The notes under the pieces: generated by a model | Databases searched by the model: none | Told to the model about the DNA's origin: nothing | The model's input: the letters and a program-made list of their open reading frames with translations, nothing else | Assembly: GCA_027943745.1 (NCBI GenBank) | Contig: AP025763.1 | Location: 2,294,001 to 2,358,000 of the forward strand | Length of the DNA stretch: 64,000 nt | From: Neptuniibacter victor | Lineage (GTDB): Bacteria > Pseudomonadota > Gammaproteobacteria > Pseudomonadales > Balneatricaceae | Direction of reading: 5' to 3' | Position numbers and translations under genes: made by a program | In this document: positions 27,861-37,247 of the stretch, piece by piece | Layout of the letters: the number at the start of each line of letters is the position of its first letter | Position numbering within the stretch: the stretch's first letter is position 1

Positions 27861-28341
27861 TGGCCTCGCCCTCCACCTGTTTTATCCAAGACTTACAAGC
27901 GGCAATAAGCTGAACGCTCTCCTCCCGGCTTAAACTACCTTCTTGGTAAGGACCTATTTTAAGTGGCTTAAGGGAATTTGAGAGCGTTGCTAATTTCCCT
28001 TTCTTGCTGGATTTAGTTAAAAAACTGATCCACACGTCACCCGATAGCTTAGCCACCATCGATCTGGGGTACAGTGTTAAAGCAAGTCGCTTCAACAGAT
28101 GATTACAAGCAACGACTAGCGCTAAACTGTCGCCCTGTTGCAGATAGGCCTGTTCTAACTGTTTAAGCTCGATTAACGCAAAGCGTCGCGGATCATTGAG
28201 CCTCTTTCGAATATAGAAAACCAACAAACTGGCCAAAAACAACGTGATAATAATCAATATCCACCAACCAAATGCCAACGGCCACCAGCCAATCGCTTCT
28301 GGAATCTGCATCGATTTTAAAGGGATCTGGCTATAATCCAT
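27853..28341 (-). CDS. DUF4381 membrane protein of the moxR/bat operon
   Basis: A 162-residue protein with one N-terminal membrane segment (WWPLAFGWWILIIITLFLAS region, about 19-46), followed by a cytoplasmic helical domain. DUF4381 proteins are found almost only in operons of MoxR, DUF58 and Bat proteins. The ATG overlaps the upstream DUF58 stop (TAATG) and its end overlaps batA by 8 bp, which indicates tight coupling. The molecular role is unknown. Confidence 0.87.
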   Translation of the reverse strand: MDYSQIPLKSMQIPEAIGWWPLAFGWWILIIITLFLASLLVFYIRKRLNDPRRFALIELKQLEQAYLQQGDSLALVVACNHLLKRLALTLYPRSMVAKLSGDVWISFLTKSSKKGKLATLSNSLKPLKIGPYQEGSLSREESVQLIAACKSWIKQVEGEANV

Positions 28342-29267
28342 TAAGCATTATCCCCCATCGTAAACAGAGGGTGCTGATTGGTTTGCCAATGCGCAAACTC
28401 AACGCCCCTTAAGTTATGCACCATCTCTAATTGATCAAGTCGCTGTTGAAACTGCAATTGAAAGTTGGTTTGCTGCTGAGGGTCGGCATCCACCACAACC
28501 TCGCGATCACCACCACGAAAACGATAACGATTACCACTCGGTAAATTTGTTTCAAGAGGATCGGAGATAAGTACCAATTTCAGCTCACAACGTTGTGCTA
28601 TATGCATCAAACGCTGACCCAAAGCCGAGTCAGCATCATGGAAATCACTGAATAGGTAAACAATCGTGCCGCTACTCAGCAAAGGCTCTAGTTGCGTAAG
28701 ACGCTCAGTAAGCGATAACAAAGGAGCATTACTCTCAAGCGGTGTCGTTTCTGTAAAACTTTGTGATAATGCAGAGATCATCTGCATAGTTTGCTGACGG
28801 TTATTACTCGGCTTAAACAGCTGCTCAGATTGCGATTGAAAAAACGTACCACCCACGCGGTCACCGTTGGCCAGCGTAGTCCAAATCACCATTGCCGACG
28901 CATAAGCGGCTAATACCGATTTATAATGGCCTCTGGTCGCAAAATGCATTGGGTTACGCAGGTCGGTCAGTACAACAACTGGACGATCTCGCTCTTCGCG
29001 ATATAACTTTGTATGGGCTTCACCCGTTCTCGCCATCAAGCGCCAATCAAGATGACGAATATCATCACCCGGCTGGTACTCTCGAACGTCATCGTACTCC
29101 ATACCACGACCACGTACTTGGCTTAAATGATGACCCTCACGAATAGCCATCCGTTCGCGTTTGTTGCCTCGTGCAGGAGGCCAGTGACGCAAACTCACCA
29201 ACTCATCTAAGGTGATGAGATTACGTGCGTCGGGTACCGGCCTTGGACTGCTATCACCATGAAACAT
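28341..29267 (-). CDS. DUF58 domain protein (vWA-like)
   Basis: A 308-residue soluble protein with the DUF58 signature RQYQPGDDIRHLDWR-like stretch (VREYQPGDDIRHLDWRLMAR), GEAHTKLYREERDRPVVVLT and a vWA-like fold. DUF58 proteins are encoded with MoxR ATPases, which are thought to act as chaperones for them. It is the second gene of the operon, 30 bp after moxR and coupled to DUF4381 by one-base overlap. Confidence 0.9.
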   Translation of the reverse strand: MFHGDSSPRPVPDARNLITLDELVSLRHWPPARGNKRERMAIREGHHLSQVRGRGMEYDDVREYQPGDDIRHLDWRLMARTGEAHTKLYREERDRPVVVLTDLRNPMHFATRGHYKSVLAAYASAMVIWTTLANGDRVGGTFFQSQSEQLFKPSNNRQQTMQMISALSQSFTETTPLESNAPLLSLTERLTQLEPLLSSGTIVYLFSDFHDADSALGQRLMHIAQRCELKLVLISDPLETNLPSGNRYRFRGGDREVVVDADPQQQTNFQLQFQQRLDQLEMVHNLRGVEFAHWQTNQHPLFTMGDNA

Positions 29268-29297
29268 GCGCTTACTCCTAAAACAAACTATCTACGC

Positions 29298-30326
29298 TTA
29301 AGGAACAGCCACACGGGATATGAGCTCTGCGATCATCTTATCTTTGTCTAAGCCTTTTGCTTCAGCGACATAGCTTAGCCCTATACGATGTCGCAGCACA
29401 CTCGGTGCAATCTCTTGAATATCATCAGGGGTGACAAAATCTCGACCCGCTAACCAGGCTTTTGCTCGAACGGCACGATCCAAGGCGATTGTTGCCCTTG
29501 GGCTCGCACCAAAAACCAGGCTATCTTTAAGATCATCGCCATAACGTTCGGGTTGACGCGTCGCCATGATCAACGCGACAAGATAGTCTTCTAGGTTTGG
29601 CGCCATATACGTTCGCATAATGGCAGAACGAGCACTAAAGAGTTCATCCTCGGTTAAAGCGGTCTCAGTACTTACAGCAGCACCTTCTAGGTTCGAAGTA
29701 TGTTCGCCACGAACTAAACGTAGAATCTCTTTCTCTTGTTCGTGCTGCGGGTAATCAACACGTATATGCAACATAAAGCGGTCTAATTGAGCTTCAGGTA
29801 AAGGATAAGTACCCTCTTGCTCTAATGGGTTCTGGGTGGCCATAACCATAAAAAACTTATCTAGCGGATAGGTTTTCCCTGCGACCGTTACCTGTCGCTC
29901 CGCCATTGCTTCAAGAAGCGCAGACTGGACCTTAGCCGGTGCTCTGTTGATCTCATCGGCTAATAAAAGATTACAAAAAAGGGGCCCAGGCCTGAAGGTA
30001 AACTCACCCTTCTGAGTATTATAAATTTCAGTGCCAGTAATATCGCTGGGTAACAGATCTGGGGTAAACTGAGCACGATGGTAGACCCCCTCTAACAGAT
30101 CACTTAAGGCATGAACTGTACGTGTCTTTGCTAAACCAGGAGGCCCCTCTAATAACACATGTCCATCGGTAAGCAGTGCTATCAGTAAATATTCAATTAA
30201 CTCATCCTGAGCGACGACTCGCTGTTTTAACGCATCAGAAAGGGTAGCTAATTTGGCTTGTAATCTAGAGTCATTAACAACCAATCCAGAGCCATCAACA
30301 ACCTCAGCCGTCATTTCTGCTGTCAT
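29298..30326 (-). CDS. MoxR-family AAA+ ATPase
   Basis: A 342-residue ATPase with Walker A LLEGPPGLAKT (about residues 58-68), Walker B/MoxR signature LLADEINRAPAKVQSALLEA (about 121-140), sensor I MATQNPLEQEGTYPLPEAQL and the AAA lid. MoxR proteins are proposed chaperones that load metals or activate vWA proteins; here they would act on the DUF58 and Bat proteins encoded downstream. It is first in a six-gene minus-strand operon, and the operon promoter should lie in 30327-30480. Confidence 0.92.
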   Translation of the reverse strand: MTAEMTAEVVDGSGLVVNDSRLQAKLATLSDALKQRVVAQDELIEYLLIALLTDGHVLLEGPPGLAKTRTVHALSDLLEGVYHRAQFTPDLLPSDITGTEIYNTQKGEFTFRPGPLFCNLLLADEINRAPAKVQSALLEAMAERQVTVAGKTYPLDKFFMVMATQNPLEQEGTYPLPEAQLDRFMLHIRVDYPQHEQEKEILRLVRGEHTSNLEGAAVSTETALTEDELFSARSAIMRTYMAPNLEDYLVALIMATRQPERYGDDLKDSLVFGASPRATIALDRAVRAKAWLAGRDFVTPDDIQEIAPSVLRHRIGLSYVAEAKGLDKDKMIAELISRVAVP

Positions 30327-30484
30327 CCTAATTACTCCTGAACCTTGTTTACATATGATAATTCAAAGGGTTATCAGTGATATATTAGGCCAGATATCTT
30401 TATTTCAACTATAGGATAACAATCAAAGACTATTGCGATAATAAACACGCTAATCTCATCGATAAAACAATAACTTAAAATTAA

Positions 30485-30508
30485 AAAGGCCCTCATAAAG
30501 AGAGCCTA
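30485..30508 (-). terminator. Rho-independent terminator after the acyl-CoA dehydrogenase gene
   Basis: Read on the minus strand, AGGCTCTC-TTTAT-GAGGGCCT forms an eight-pair stem with one G-U pair, followed by a T-run (TTTTTAATTTT). It ends the beta-oxidation transcript before the moxR promoter region. Confidence 0.7.
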
Positions 30509-30528
30509 ATTATCACCGTTCCGAATCC

Positions 30529-30558
30529 GCTTGCCTGCTTGCCTGCTTGCCTGCTTGC
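30529..30558. repeat. 8-bp tandem repeat (GCTTGCCT, 3.75 copies)
   Basis: The 30 bp at 30529-30558 are GCTTGCCT three times plus GCTTGC, without mismatches. The repeat lies 45 bp after the 3' end of the acyl-CoA dehydrogenase gene and outside any gene; it is a simple slippage repeat whose copy number may vary. Confidence 0.85.
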
Positions 30559-30602
30559 AACTAGTGCAACTCGGTCTCAGCAGTACGGGTGAGAAGCAAT
30601 AT

Positions 30603-32381
30603 TTAAAATTGATCCTCAGATAATGCCATTACACTATCACTCCCTGCTTTAATAACCGCCAAGCTACTTTTTACGCGTGGCAATAGATGTTCGCTAAAGA
30701 ACTGTGCAGTCACCAGCTTAGCGTTAAGGAACTCTGAATCGCCAAGCCCTTCATCTAACTGAAGTTGAGCCTTTAACGCGGATTGAGACATCACCCAACC
30801 ACCACAGATATAGCCAAACATCATCATAAATTGAACGCTAACACTGCCTGCAACTGCAGCATCTTCAGGCGCATTATCTAATAGCCATTCGCGAGCTTCA
30901 TATCCATCATCTAAAGCAGCTTGCAACGCATCAGCTTGCGCCATAAATTGCGGCTTTTCTTTTAACTGCTCAACCGTTTGAGCGATCTCTGCCAATAACT
31001 CAGAAAGGTGCTCACCTTGGTTAAGCAGTGTTTTTCGCCCAACGAGATCTAATGCTTGAATGCCGGTAGTACCTTCGTAAATCGTCAAGATTCGAGCATC
31101 TCTGTAGTGCTGGGCAGAACCCGTTTCTTCAATAAAGCCCATGCCGCCATTAACCTGTGTGCCTAGGTAGGTCACCTCTTGTGCTAATTCAGTCAACCAA
31201 CCTTTGACAATAGGCGTTAGCAACTCAACTCTATCATTATGCTTCTGCTTCGCTGCCGGCTCCTGCGTATAAACGGCTCGATCAATCTCTGCAGCAGCAA
31301 CAAATGCCAAACCCCGCATCGCTTCGATAGAGGTTTTCATCTGCATCAACATACGACGAACATCTGGAAACTTTAATATGGTAAAACGGCTGCCATCTTT
31401 TTTAGTGCCCTGAAGTCGTTCTTTAGCGTATTCCAAAGCCTGTTGATAAGAGCGTTCAGAAATCGCTAACCCTTGTAAGCCAACCCCTTGTCTCGCATGG
31501 TTCATCATCGTGAACATACAGGCTAAACCGTTGTTTTCTTCGCCGACTAGATAGCCCACAGCACCTTCATTATCACCAAAGCTCATGACACAGGTTGGGC
31601 TACCGTGAATACCCAATTTATGCTCTAAAGAGACACATTTCACATCATTACGAGCAGCTGGATTTCCCTCAGTATCCAATACAAATTTTGGTACAACAAA
31701 GAGTGAGATCCCTCTTACGCCCGCTGGTGCATCCGGTAAGCGCGCCAACACAAGGTGCACCACGTTGTCTGTCATCTGGTGATCGCCCCAGGTGATAAAG
31801 ATCTTTTGGCCGCTAATAAGATAGTGATCGCCATTGGGAACCGCTTTGGTTTTAACCGCGGCTAAATCTGAACCTGCATCGGGTTCAGTCAGGTTCATTG
31901 TGCCCGTCCAAGCGCCGCTCACCATGTGGGGCAGATACTGCTGCTTCAAAAGGTCTGAACCATGGTGTGCAATAGACTCAATCGCCCCTTGCGTTAACAG
32001 AGGGCAAAGCGCAAAGGCCATGTTCGAGGATTGCCAAATCTCGTTGACGGCAGTGCCAAGCACATTAGGCAGCTGTTGACCGCCAAACTGCTCTTCTGCT
32101 GTTAGGGATGACCAACCACCCTCTGCATATTGAGCATAGGCCTCAGCGAAGCCTTTAGTTTCGTTAACACCATTATCTGCCAATACTGGATGTTCACTAT
32201 CACCCACTACGTTAAGTGGACCTAAGACATCGGTCCCTAGCTTGCCAGCTTCTGTCAAAATGACCGATGCTAACTCAGCATTGACTCCTTCAAGCCCACC
32301 TTCCACGCAAAGCCCATCAAAATCAACCAATTGGTTAAGCACAAATTCGGCGTCACGATACGGATGTTTATATTCACTCAT
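30603..32381 (-). CDS. Acyl-CoA dehydrogenase (592-residue, FadE-type with extended C-terminus)
   Basis: The protein has the three acyl-CoA dehydrogenase domains: GTMNLTEPDAGSDLAAVKT (FAD/substrate-binding middle part), RQGVGLQGLAISERSYQQAL, and IYEGTTGIQALDL with the catalytic glutamate of the IYEGTT loop. The 590-residue length, with an extra C-terminal helical domain, fits the family often paired with FadB/FadA in Pseudomonas and marine bacteria. It oxidises acyl-CoA to enoyl-CoA with FAD. It is last of three minus-strand genes that together cover the beta-oxidation spiral. Confidence 0.92.
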   Translation of the reverse strand: MSEYKHPYRDAEFVLNQLVDFDGLCVEGGLEGVNAELASVILTEAGKLGTDVLGPLNVVGDSEHPVLADNGVNETKGFAEAYAQYAEGGWSSLTAEEQFGGQQLPNVLGTAVNEIWQSSNMAFALCPLLTQGAIESIAHHGSDLLKQQYLPHMVSGAWTGTMNLTEPDAGSDLAAVKTKAVPNGDHYLISGQKIFITWGDHQMTDNVVHLVLARLPDAPAGVRGISLFVVPKFVLDTEGNPAARNDVKCVSLEHKLGIHGSPTCVMSFGDNEGAVGYLVGEENNGLACMFTMMNHARQGVGLQGLAISERSYQQALEYAKERLQGTKKDGSRFTILKFPDVRRMLMQMKTSIEAMRGLAFVAAAEIDRAVYTQEPAAKQKHNDRVELLTPIVKGWLTELAQEVTYLGTQVNGGMGFIEETGSAQHYRDARILTIYEGTTGIQALDLVGRKTLLNQGEHLSELLAEIAQTVEQLKEKPQFMAQADALQAALDDGYEAREWLLDNAPEDAAVAGSVSVQFMMMFGYICGGWVMSQSALKAQLQLDEGLGDSEFLNAKLVTAQFFSEHLLPRVKSSLAVIKAGSDSVMALSEDQF

Positions 32382-32479
32382 CTTAAATACTCCAAACAGT
32401 TTAATAACGTTTTAAAAGTCTCATCTCACCCCGCGTGTATTGCCGTTTCAAATAACACACACGGCGCGATCATGAGCGA

Positions 32480-34630
32480 TCAATAGAAAGACTGATCTCC
32501 CGATAAACGCGTATTAAAACCATCCGTTAATTGATATAGCGGCCCCTGTTTAGCATTGGCTTCTACTTTTTTGGCAAAGCAATCTAGCCCCAACGTATCT
32601 ATATACCGAAGCGCACCACCACGGAAACGCGGAAAACCTAAGCCCATAATTAAGCCCATATCGACCTCAGCTGCGCTTTCAACGATGCCATCATCAAGAC
32701 AGCGAACCGCTTCCATGCACATCGGGATCATCATCCGATCAATAATCTCTTGATCACTGATCTCTGTGACTTCAGATACGCACTCTGTAATAAACTGACG
32801 ACACTGACCTGAAGGCTCTTTATAACGGCGGCCATTTTCATCAACACCATACTCGTAGAACCCCTGGCCATTTTTCTGCCCCAGGGCATTAGCAGCTAAT
32901 AGCAGTTCAGCGATTACATCTCCATCGTGCCCCATTCGTTCAGGAAAACCTTCCTGCATGACATGATCAGCATGTACTAGTGTATCGATACCCACTACAT
33001 CAGCGAGGTATGCAGGCCCCATTGGCCAACCAAACTGCTCCATTACTTTATCAATGCGCTGGAAATCGACGCCATCGAGAAGTAAACGATTAAATGCATT
33101 GAAGTATGGGAACAGGATACGGTTAACCAGAAAACCAGGGCAGTTATTAACAACGATAGGGCTTTTGCCCATAGCGGTTGCATAAGCGACAGTTCGTGCG
33201 ATCGTCTGCTCGCTTGTCTTAGCTCCTCGGATTACTTCAACCAAAGGCATCAAATGAACAGGGTTGAAAAAGTGCATGCCACAAAACTGCTCTGGACGAC
33301 TAAGACTTTCAGCTAAAGTATCGATCGAGATTGTAGATGTATTTGAAGCAAGCACGGTGTCAGCAGAGACCGAACCTTCAACATCGGCAAGCACAGCAGC
33401 CTTAACCGCAGGGTTTTCCACGACCGCTTCAACCACCAGGCCAACTTGATCAAATTCACCATACTCAAGAGTAGGCGTAATTGCTCCAAGTACTCTAGCC
33501 TTTCCAGCTTCATCCAAACGGCCTTTCTCTATTTTTCGATCTAGGAGTTTGGTCGCGGTTTTTAGGCCAAGCGTTAAAGCATCTTCGCGAATATCCTTCA
33601 TTATAATCGGCGTTCCAGTAGAAGCCGATTGAAAAGCCACGCCTCCGCCCATGATACCGGCGCCTAATACGGCACTTTTCGCGACAGGTTCTGCTTTTTT
33701 GCCCCACTGCTTGGATTTTTTCTTCAACAGCTGGTCATTCATAAACAAGCCAACCAAGCTTTTAGCAACATCGGAGTGAGCCAACGACACAAAACTATCC
33801 GTTTCTACATCAAGCGCATCGTTAAAAGGCATTGAGCTGTGTGCTTTTACCAGATCAAAAATAACGCTAGCTGCCGGGTAGTTCGGATCTAACTGTTTAC
33901 TAAACTGCTTTTCCAGACTAGAGAAGTCTGCTCCATCTTCGAGCGTATCCAATGCACGATGTTTTTGCTCTCGCTTCTGTAAATAGTCTGCCTCTCCGGC
34001 TATCGCCATATTCAACTGCGCTATAGCGGCCTCGCGTAAGGAACTGTTCTCAACCACGCTATCTACCGCGTCCTGCTGTTGAGCAACAGCAGCACTGACC
34101 GGTTTACCCGTTAGCAACCATTGCAATGCAACTTCAGTTCCGGTTAAACGGCTCAGCCTTACTGTTCCACCCCAGCCTGGGCAAAGCCCCAAATTCACTT
34201 CAGGGAGCCCGACCTTGGCATCGCTCGCTAAAATGCGGTAATCCGCTAACAGCGCTAATTCAAAACCACCGCCTAATGCCATGCCATTGATTGCAGCGAC
34301 CGTTGGGAATGGTAGATTTTCTATTGCCGAAAAAGTCTGGTGGGTTTTCTGGACCCAGGTTTTCAATTCTGCAGCGGATGCTGAGAAATGATCTTTAAAC
34401 TCCGTAATATCCGCACCGACAATAAAGGCAGGCTTAGCACTAGAGATCAATAATCCCTTTACCCCTGTAGATTCTGAAAGCAGCGCCATTACCTTTTGCA
34501 ACTCATCCAACGTAAGGCTATTCAGCTTATTAACAGAGCCGTCCTGAAGGTCGAAGGTCAACTCTAGAATATCGTTATCAAGCGCATTAAGACTGACCGC
34601 CTGACCTTTAAAAGTTTCACATTTAAGCAT
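32480..34630 (-). CDS. FadB/FadJ-like multifunctional enzyme: enoyl-CoA hydratase / 3-hydroxyacyl-CoA dehydrogenase
   Basis: A 716-residue fusion. The N-terminal crotonase domain (about 1-190) shows the oxyanion-hole motif AINGMALGGGFELALLADYR and the second glutamate region LPEVNLGLCPGWGGT. The Rossmann domain starts at about 315 (KSAVLGAGIMGGGVA), with the HAD signature ASNTSTISIDTLAE and GMHFFNPVHLMPLVEVI, then the HAD C-terminal domain with VNNCPGFLVNRILFPYFNAF. It hydrates enoyl-CoA and oxidises L-3-hydroxyacyl-CoA with NAD+. It probably forms a complex with the thiolase encoded upstream; the thiolase-FadB-FadE order is transcriptional. Confidence 0.93.
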   Translation of the reverse strand: MLKCETFKGQAVSLNALDNDILELTFDLQDGSVNKLNSLTLDELQKVMALLSESTGVKGLLISSAKPAFIVGADITEFKDHFSASAAELKTWVQKTHQTFSAIENLPFPTVAAINGMALGGGFELALLADYRILASDAKVGLPEVNLGLCPGWGGTVRLSRLTGTEVALQWLLTGKPVSAAVAQQQDAVDSVVENSSLREAAIAQLNMAIAGEADYLQKREQKHRALDTLEDGADFSSLEKQFSKQLDPNYPAASVIFDLVKAHSSMPFNDALDVETDSFVSLAHSDVAKSLVGLFMNDQLLKKKSKQWGKKAEPVAKSAVLGAGIMGGGVAFQSASTGTPIIMKDIREDALTLGLKTATKLLDRKIEKGRLDEAGKARVLGAITPTLEYGEFDQVGLVVEAVVENPAVKAAVLADVEGSVSADTVLASNTSTISIDTLAESLSRPEQFCGMHFFNPVHLMPLVEVIRGAKTSEQTIARTVAYATAMGKSPIVVNNCPGFLVNRILFPYFNAFNRLLLDGVDFQRIDKVMEQFGWPMGPAYLADVVGIDTLVHADHVMQEGFPERMGHDGDVIAELLLAANALGQKNGQGFYEYGVDENGRRYKEPSGQCRQFITECVSEVTEISDQEIIDRMMIPMCMEAVRCLDDGIVESAAEVDMGLIMGLGFPRFRGGALRYIDTLGLDCFAKKVEANAKQGPLYQLTDGFNTRLSGDQSFY

Positions 34631-34822
34631 TGTCTATTCCCTATCGTTGGGCGAACTGTAGCGACTAGGCGGCCGAAGCACTTTTGTAAAGCCGACCATT
34701 TAAAAAACGTACAGTTAACTGAAAAGTTAAGAGCATTATCAGGGGAAAAAAGGCCTTCCTTAGCCAAAGCGAACTATCAGAATCGCAAGTTTCCTGACAA
34801 CGTTGAAATCAAAAGGGATGAA

Positions 34823-36007
34823 TTACACCCGTTCAAACAGCGCGGCAATACCCTGACCACCGCCGATACACAAACTCACTACAGCGTAACGACCATTGAT
34901 GCGATTGAGTTCGTATAAGGCTTTAATCGTTACGATGGCACCAGTAGCGCCAATAGGATGACCCAGAGAGATTCCACTACCATTGGGGTTTACTCTGTCG
35001 CGAGGGAGATCTAACTGTTGTGTAACCGCTAGCGCTTGCGCTGCAAACGCTTCATTAACCTCATAGACATCGATATCATTTACGCTAAGGTCATGACGAT
35101 CCAATATTTCCTTGATAGCCGGTACAGGGCCAATACCCATGATTTCAGGATCGACGCCGACCACCGAATAATCCACCAGCTTAGCCAACGGCTTAATACC
35201 TTTCTCCTCAGCAACTTCTCGATCCATCATCAACATAGCAGCCGCGGCATCATTGAGGCCTGAAGCGTTACCCGCGCTAACCGTGCCATCTTTCTTAAAG
35301 GCAGGTTTCAGTTTTGCCATATCGGTTAATGTACAGTCAAAACGGACATGTTCATCGGTATCAAATAGCGTTGAGCCTTTGCGAGTTTTAAGCTCCACCG
35401 GCATGATCTGCTCTTGGAAATACCCTTGTTCAACCGCATTCTGCGCACGGTTATGACTTAGCACGGCAAGCTCATCCTGCTGCTCTCGGCTAATACCATA
35501 TTTGGCCGCTACATTTTCTGCAGTGATCCCCATATGAATATGATTAAAAGGACAGTGCAACGCCGCAACCATCGGATCAACCATGGCAGCATCACCCATA
35601 CGCTGGCCAAAACGAGCGGTAGGAAGATGGTAAGGAGCCCTAGTCATCGACTCTGCTCCCCCAGCAACCACCGTGTCACAGATACCTAATTCGATCTGCT
35701 GGGCTGCACTTAATACCGCTTGTAATCCGCTGCCACAAAGACGATTAATAGTGAGTGATGGTGTTTCCTCTGGTAGCCCTCCCTTAATCGCCGCAACACG
35801 TCCCATATACATATCAGCGGGTTCAGAATGAATGACGTTACCAAATACCACGTGACCGATAGATTCTGGGCTAACACCCGCTCGCTTTACCGCTTCTGCT
35901 ACCAGCTGCCCCGCTAGCTCACTCGGCTTATGATTTTTTAAACTACCACCATAACCACCGATAGCTGTACGAACACCACTAACGACTACCACTTCACGTT
36001 TCTGCAT
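34823..36007 (-). CDS. Acetyl-CoA acyltransferase / acetyltransferase (thiolase)
   Basis: A 394-residue thiolase with the nucleophilic cysteine in INRLCGSGLQAV (about residue 88), the NEAFAAQALAV histidine-containing region, GHPIGATGA, and the C-terminal acid/base cysteine in VVSLCIGGGQGIAALFE. It cleaves 3-ketoacyl-CoA to acetyl-CoA or, in reverse, condenses two acetyl-CoA. The context (FadB- and FadE-like genes downstream) favours the degradative role. Sequence alone does not separate short-chain acetyltransferase from broad-range FadA. It is divergent from the AraC-type regulator. Confidence 0.92.
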   Translation of the reverse strand: MQKREVVVVSGVRTAIGGYGGSLKNHKPSELAGQLVAEAVKRAGVSPESIGHVVFGNVIHSEPADMYMGRVAAIKGGLPEETPSLTINRLCGSGLQAVLSAAQQIELGICDTVVAGGAESMTRAPYHLPTARFGQRMGDAAMVDPMVAALHCPFNHIHMGITAENVAAKYGISREQQDELAVLSHNRAQNAVEQGYFQEQIMPVELKTRKGSTLFDTDEHVRFDCTLTDMAKLKPAFKKDGTVSAGNASGLNDAAAAMLMMDREVAEEKGIKPLAKLVDYSVVGVDPEIMGIGPVPAIKEILDRHDLSVNDIDVYEVNEAFAAQALAVTQQLDLPRDRVNPNGSGISLGHPIGATGAIVTIKALYELNRINGRYAVVSLCIGGGQGIAALFERV

Positions 36008-36242
36008 GTAACTCTCTCATTCATATCATTCGCCACTAAACAGAATTGGCGTTAGGTAAGGGTTAAAACGATCAGATAAAATTAATAACAGCTGACCTTT
36101 TCTGCCGTCTAGTTTCATATCCAACGGACGTTTCGACAATAGCAAAAGCAGCCTTTTAGTTAACATTATCGGACATGCAGGCTATACTTTACGCAAACAA
36201 CGGCTAATTAATACACAAAACCTGCCATATGCGGACACCCAA
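36008..36242. promoter_or_regulatory. Divergent promoter region between thiolase and AraC-type regulator genes
   Basis: The 235-bp gap holds two copies of CGGACA (36170-36175 within ATTATCGGACATGCAGGC, and 36232-36237 just before the regulator's ATG). The same hexamer is found twice upstream of the acyl-CoA ligase gene (40359-40364 and 40477-40482), so it may be the core of an operator for the AraC-type protein. This is a visual match only. Confidence 0.35.
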
Positions 36243-37247
36243 ATGAGTAGAGAGCACCATTCCATTTCAATTCATTTTATCCGCACTCTTGTTGCTTCAG
36301 CCAAGCGCAACGGTATCGACGAACAAAAGCTATTACGCTTTGCTGGATTGAATGAATCGCTATTAGCAAACCCTGGTTTACGGGTGACAGCAGACCAACT
36401 TAGCCGGACCATGCAGGAATTTTGGCGAGAAGCTGATGATGAATTCATGTGTATGGGAAGCCAACCCTCTCGGCACGGGGTGTTTACACTTATGGCGAAA
36501 CAAGCAGTTCGCTGCAAAAACCTACACGCCGTGTACCATCACTTAGGGCACTTTTATAATTTAGTTGCAGAAGCGCTGACGTTAGACTTTTCGATTGTGG
36601 AGGATGAGGTCCGATTCTCTTTTTGTCTAAAAGAACCTGATATTGATCAAGACAAAACTCTTAGAGAGTTTCTTTTGCTTCTCTGGCATCGATTCCCAAG
36701 CTGGCTAGTGGGCCAATTAATACCGTTAAAATATGTCACACTGGATTATCCAGAACCGGAGCATAGTGCTGAACATAAGCTGATGTATCCTTGCAGCGTA
36801 CGTTATAACCAACCTAGCAATATGTTGGTATTCGATGCAAAACTACTAAACGAACCTGTAGTCCAAACACCCGTGACACTCAGCGCATATCTACGCCGGG
36901 CCCCGTTAGACTGGTTTAAACGACAGGCTTACTACCCTGTCTTTACGCGGAAAGTCATGGATTATCTAGAGAATGAGCAAGAACTGGCGGCAGCTCATAT
37001 GGATGAGATCGCCAAAGAGTTACATCTCACCTCTAGAACTTTGCGCAGAAAACTTGATATAGAAGGTACTAGCTTTCAAGAACTAAAGGATGATGTCAGA
37101 CGCGATGCGGCTATTCATTACCTAAGCCAACCTTCGATTCCTATCTCAGAAATCTCACGTAAACTTGGTTTTTCTGAACCCGCAGCATTTACTCGCGCCT
37201 TTAAACAATGGACCGGTGTCCCACCTGGCATCTACCGGCGCAGCTAA
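36243..37247 (+). CDS. AraC-family transcriptional regulator with Arabinose_bd (OruR-like) domain
   Basis: A 334-residue protein with the N-terminal ligand domain of the OruR/AraC 'arabinose-operon regulator' family (SIHFIRTLVASAKRNGID, VTADQLSRTMQEFWREADDE) and a C-terminal double HTH (MDEIAKELHLTSRTLRRKL, then ISEISRKLGFSEPAAFTRAF). Relatives near fatty-acid genes control alkane or fatty-acid use. It is divergent from the beta-oxidation operon and lies between it and the acyl-CoA ligase gene, which makes it the local regulator of the block. Its TAA stop overlaps the TAG stop of the convergent hydrolase gene (CTAA, 37244-37247). Confidence 0.9.
   Translation: MSREHHSISIHFIRTLVASAKRNGIDEQKLLRFAGLNESLLANPGLRVTADQLSRTMQEFWREADDEFMCMGSQPSRHGVFTLMAKQAVRCKNLHAVYHHLGHFYNLVAEALTLDFSIVEDEVRFSFCLKEPDIDQDKTLREFLLLLWHRFPSWLVGQLIPLKYVTLDYPEPEHSAEHKLMYPCSVRYNQPSNMLVFDAKLLNEPVVQTPVTLSAYLRRAPLDWFKRQAYYPVFTRKVMDYLENEQELAAAHMDEIAKELHLTSRTLRRKLDIEGTSFQELKDDVRRDAAIHYLSQPSIPISEISRKLGFSEPAAFTRAFKQWTGVPPGIYRRS

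Noticed and set aside
30529-30558. Possible CRISPR-like repeat
   Set aside because: The units are only 8 bp with no spacers; this is a simple tandem repeat.
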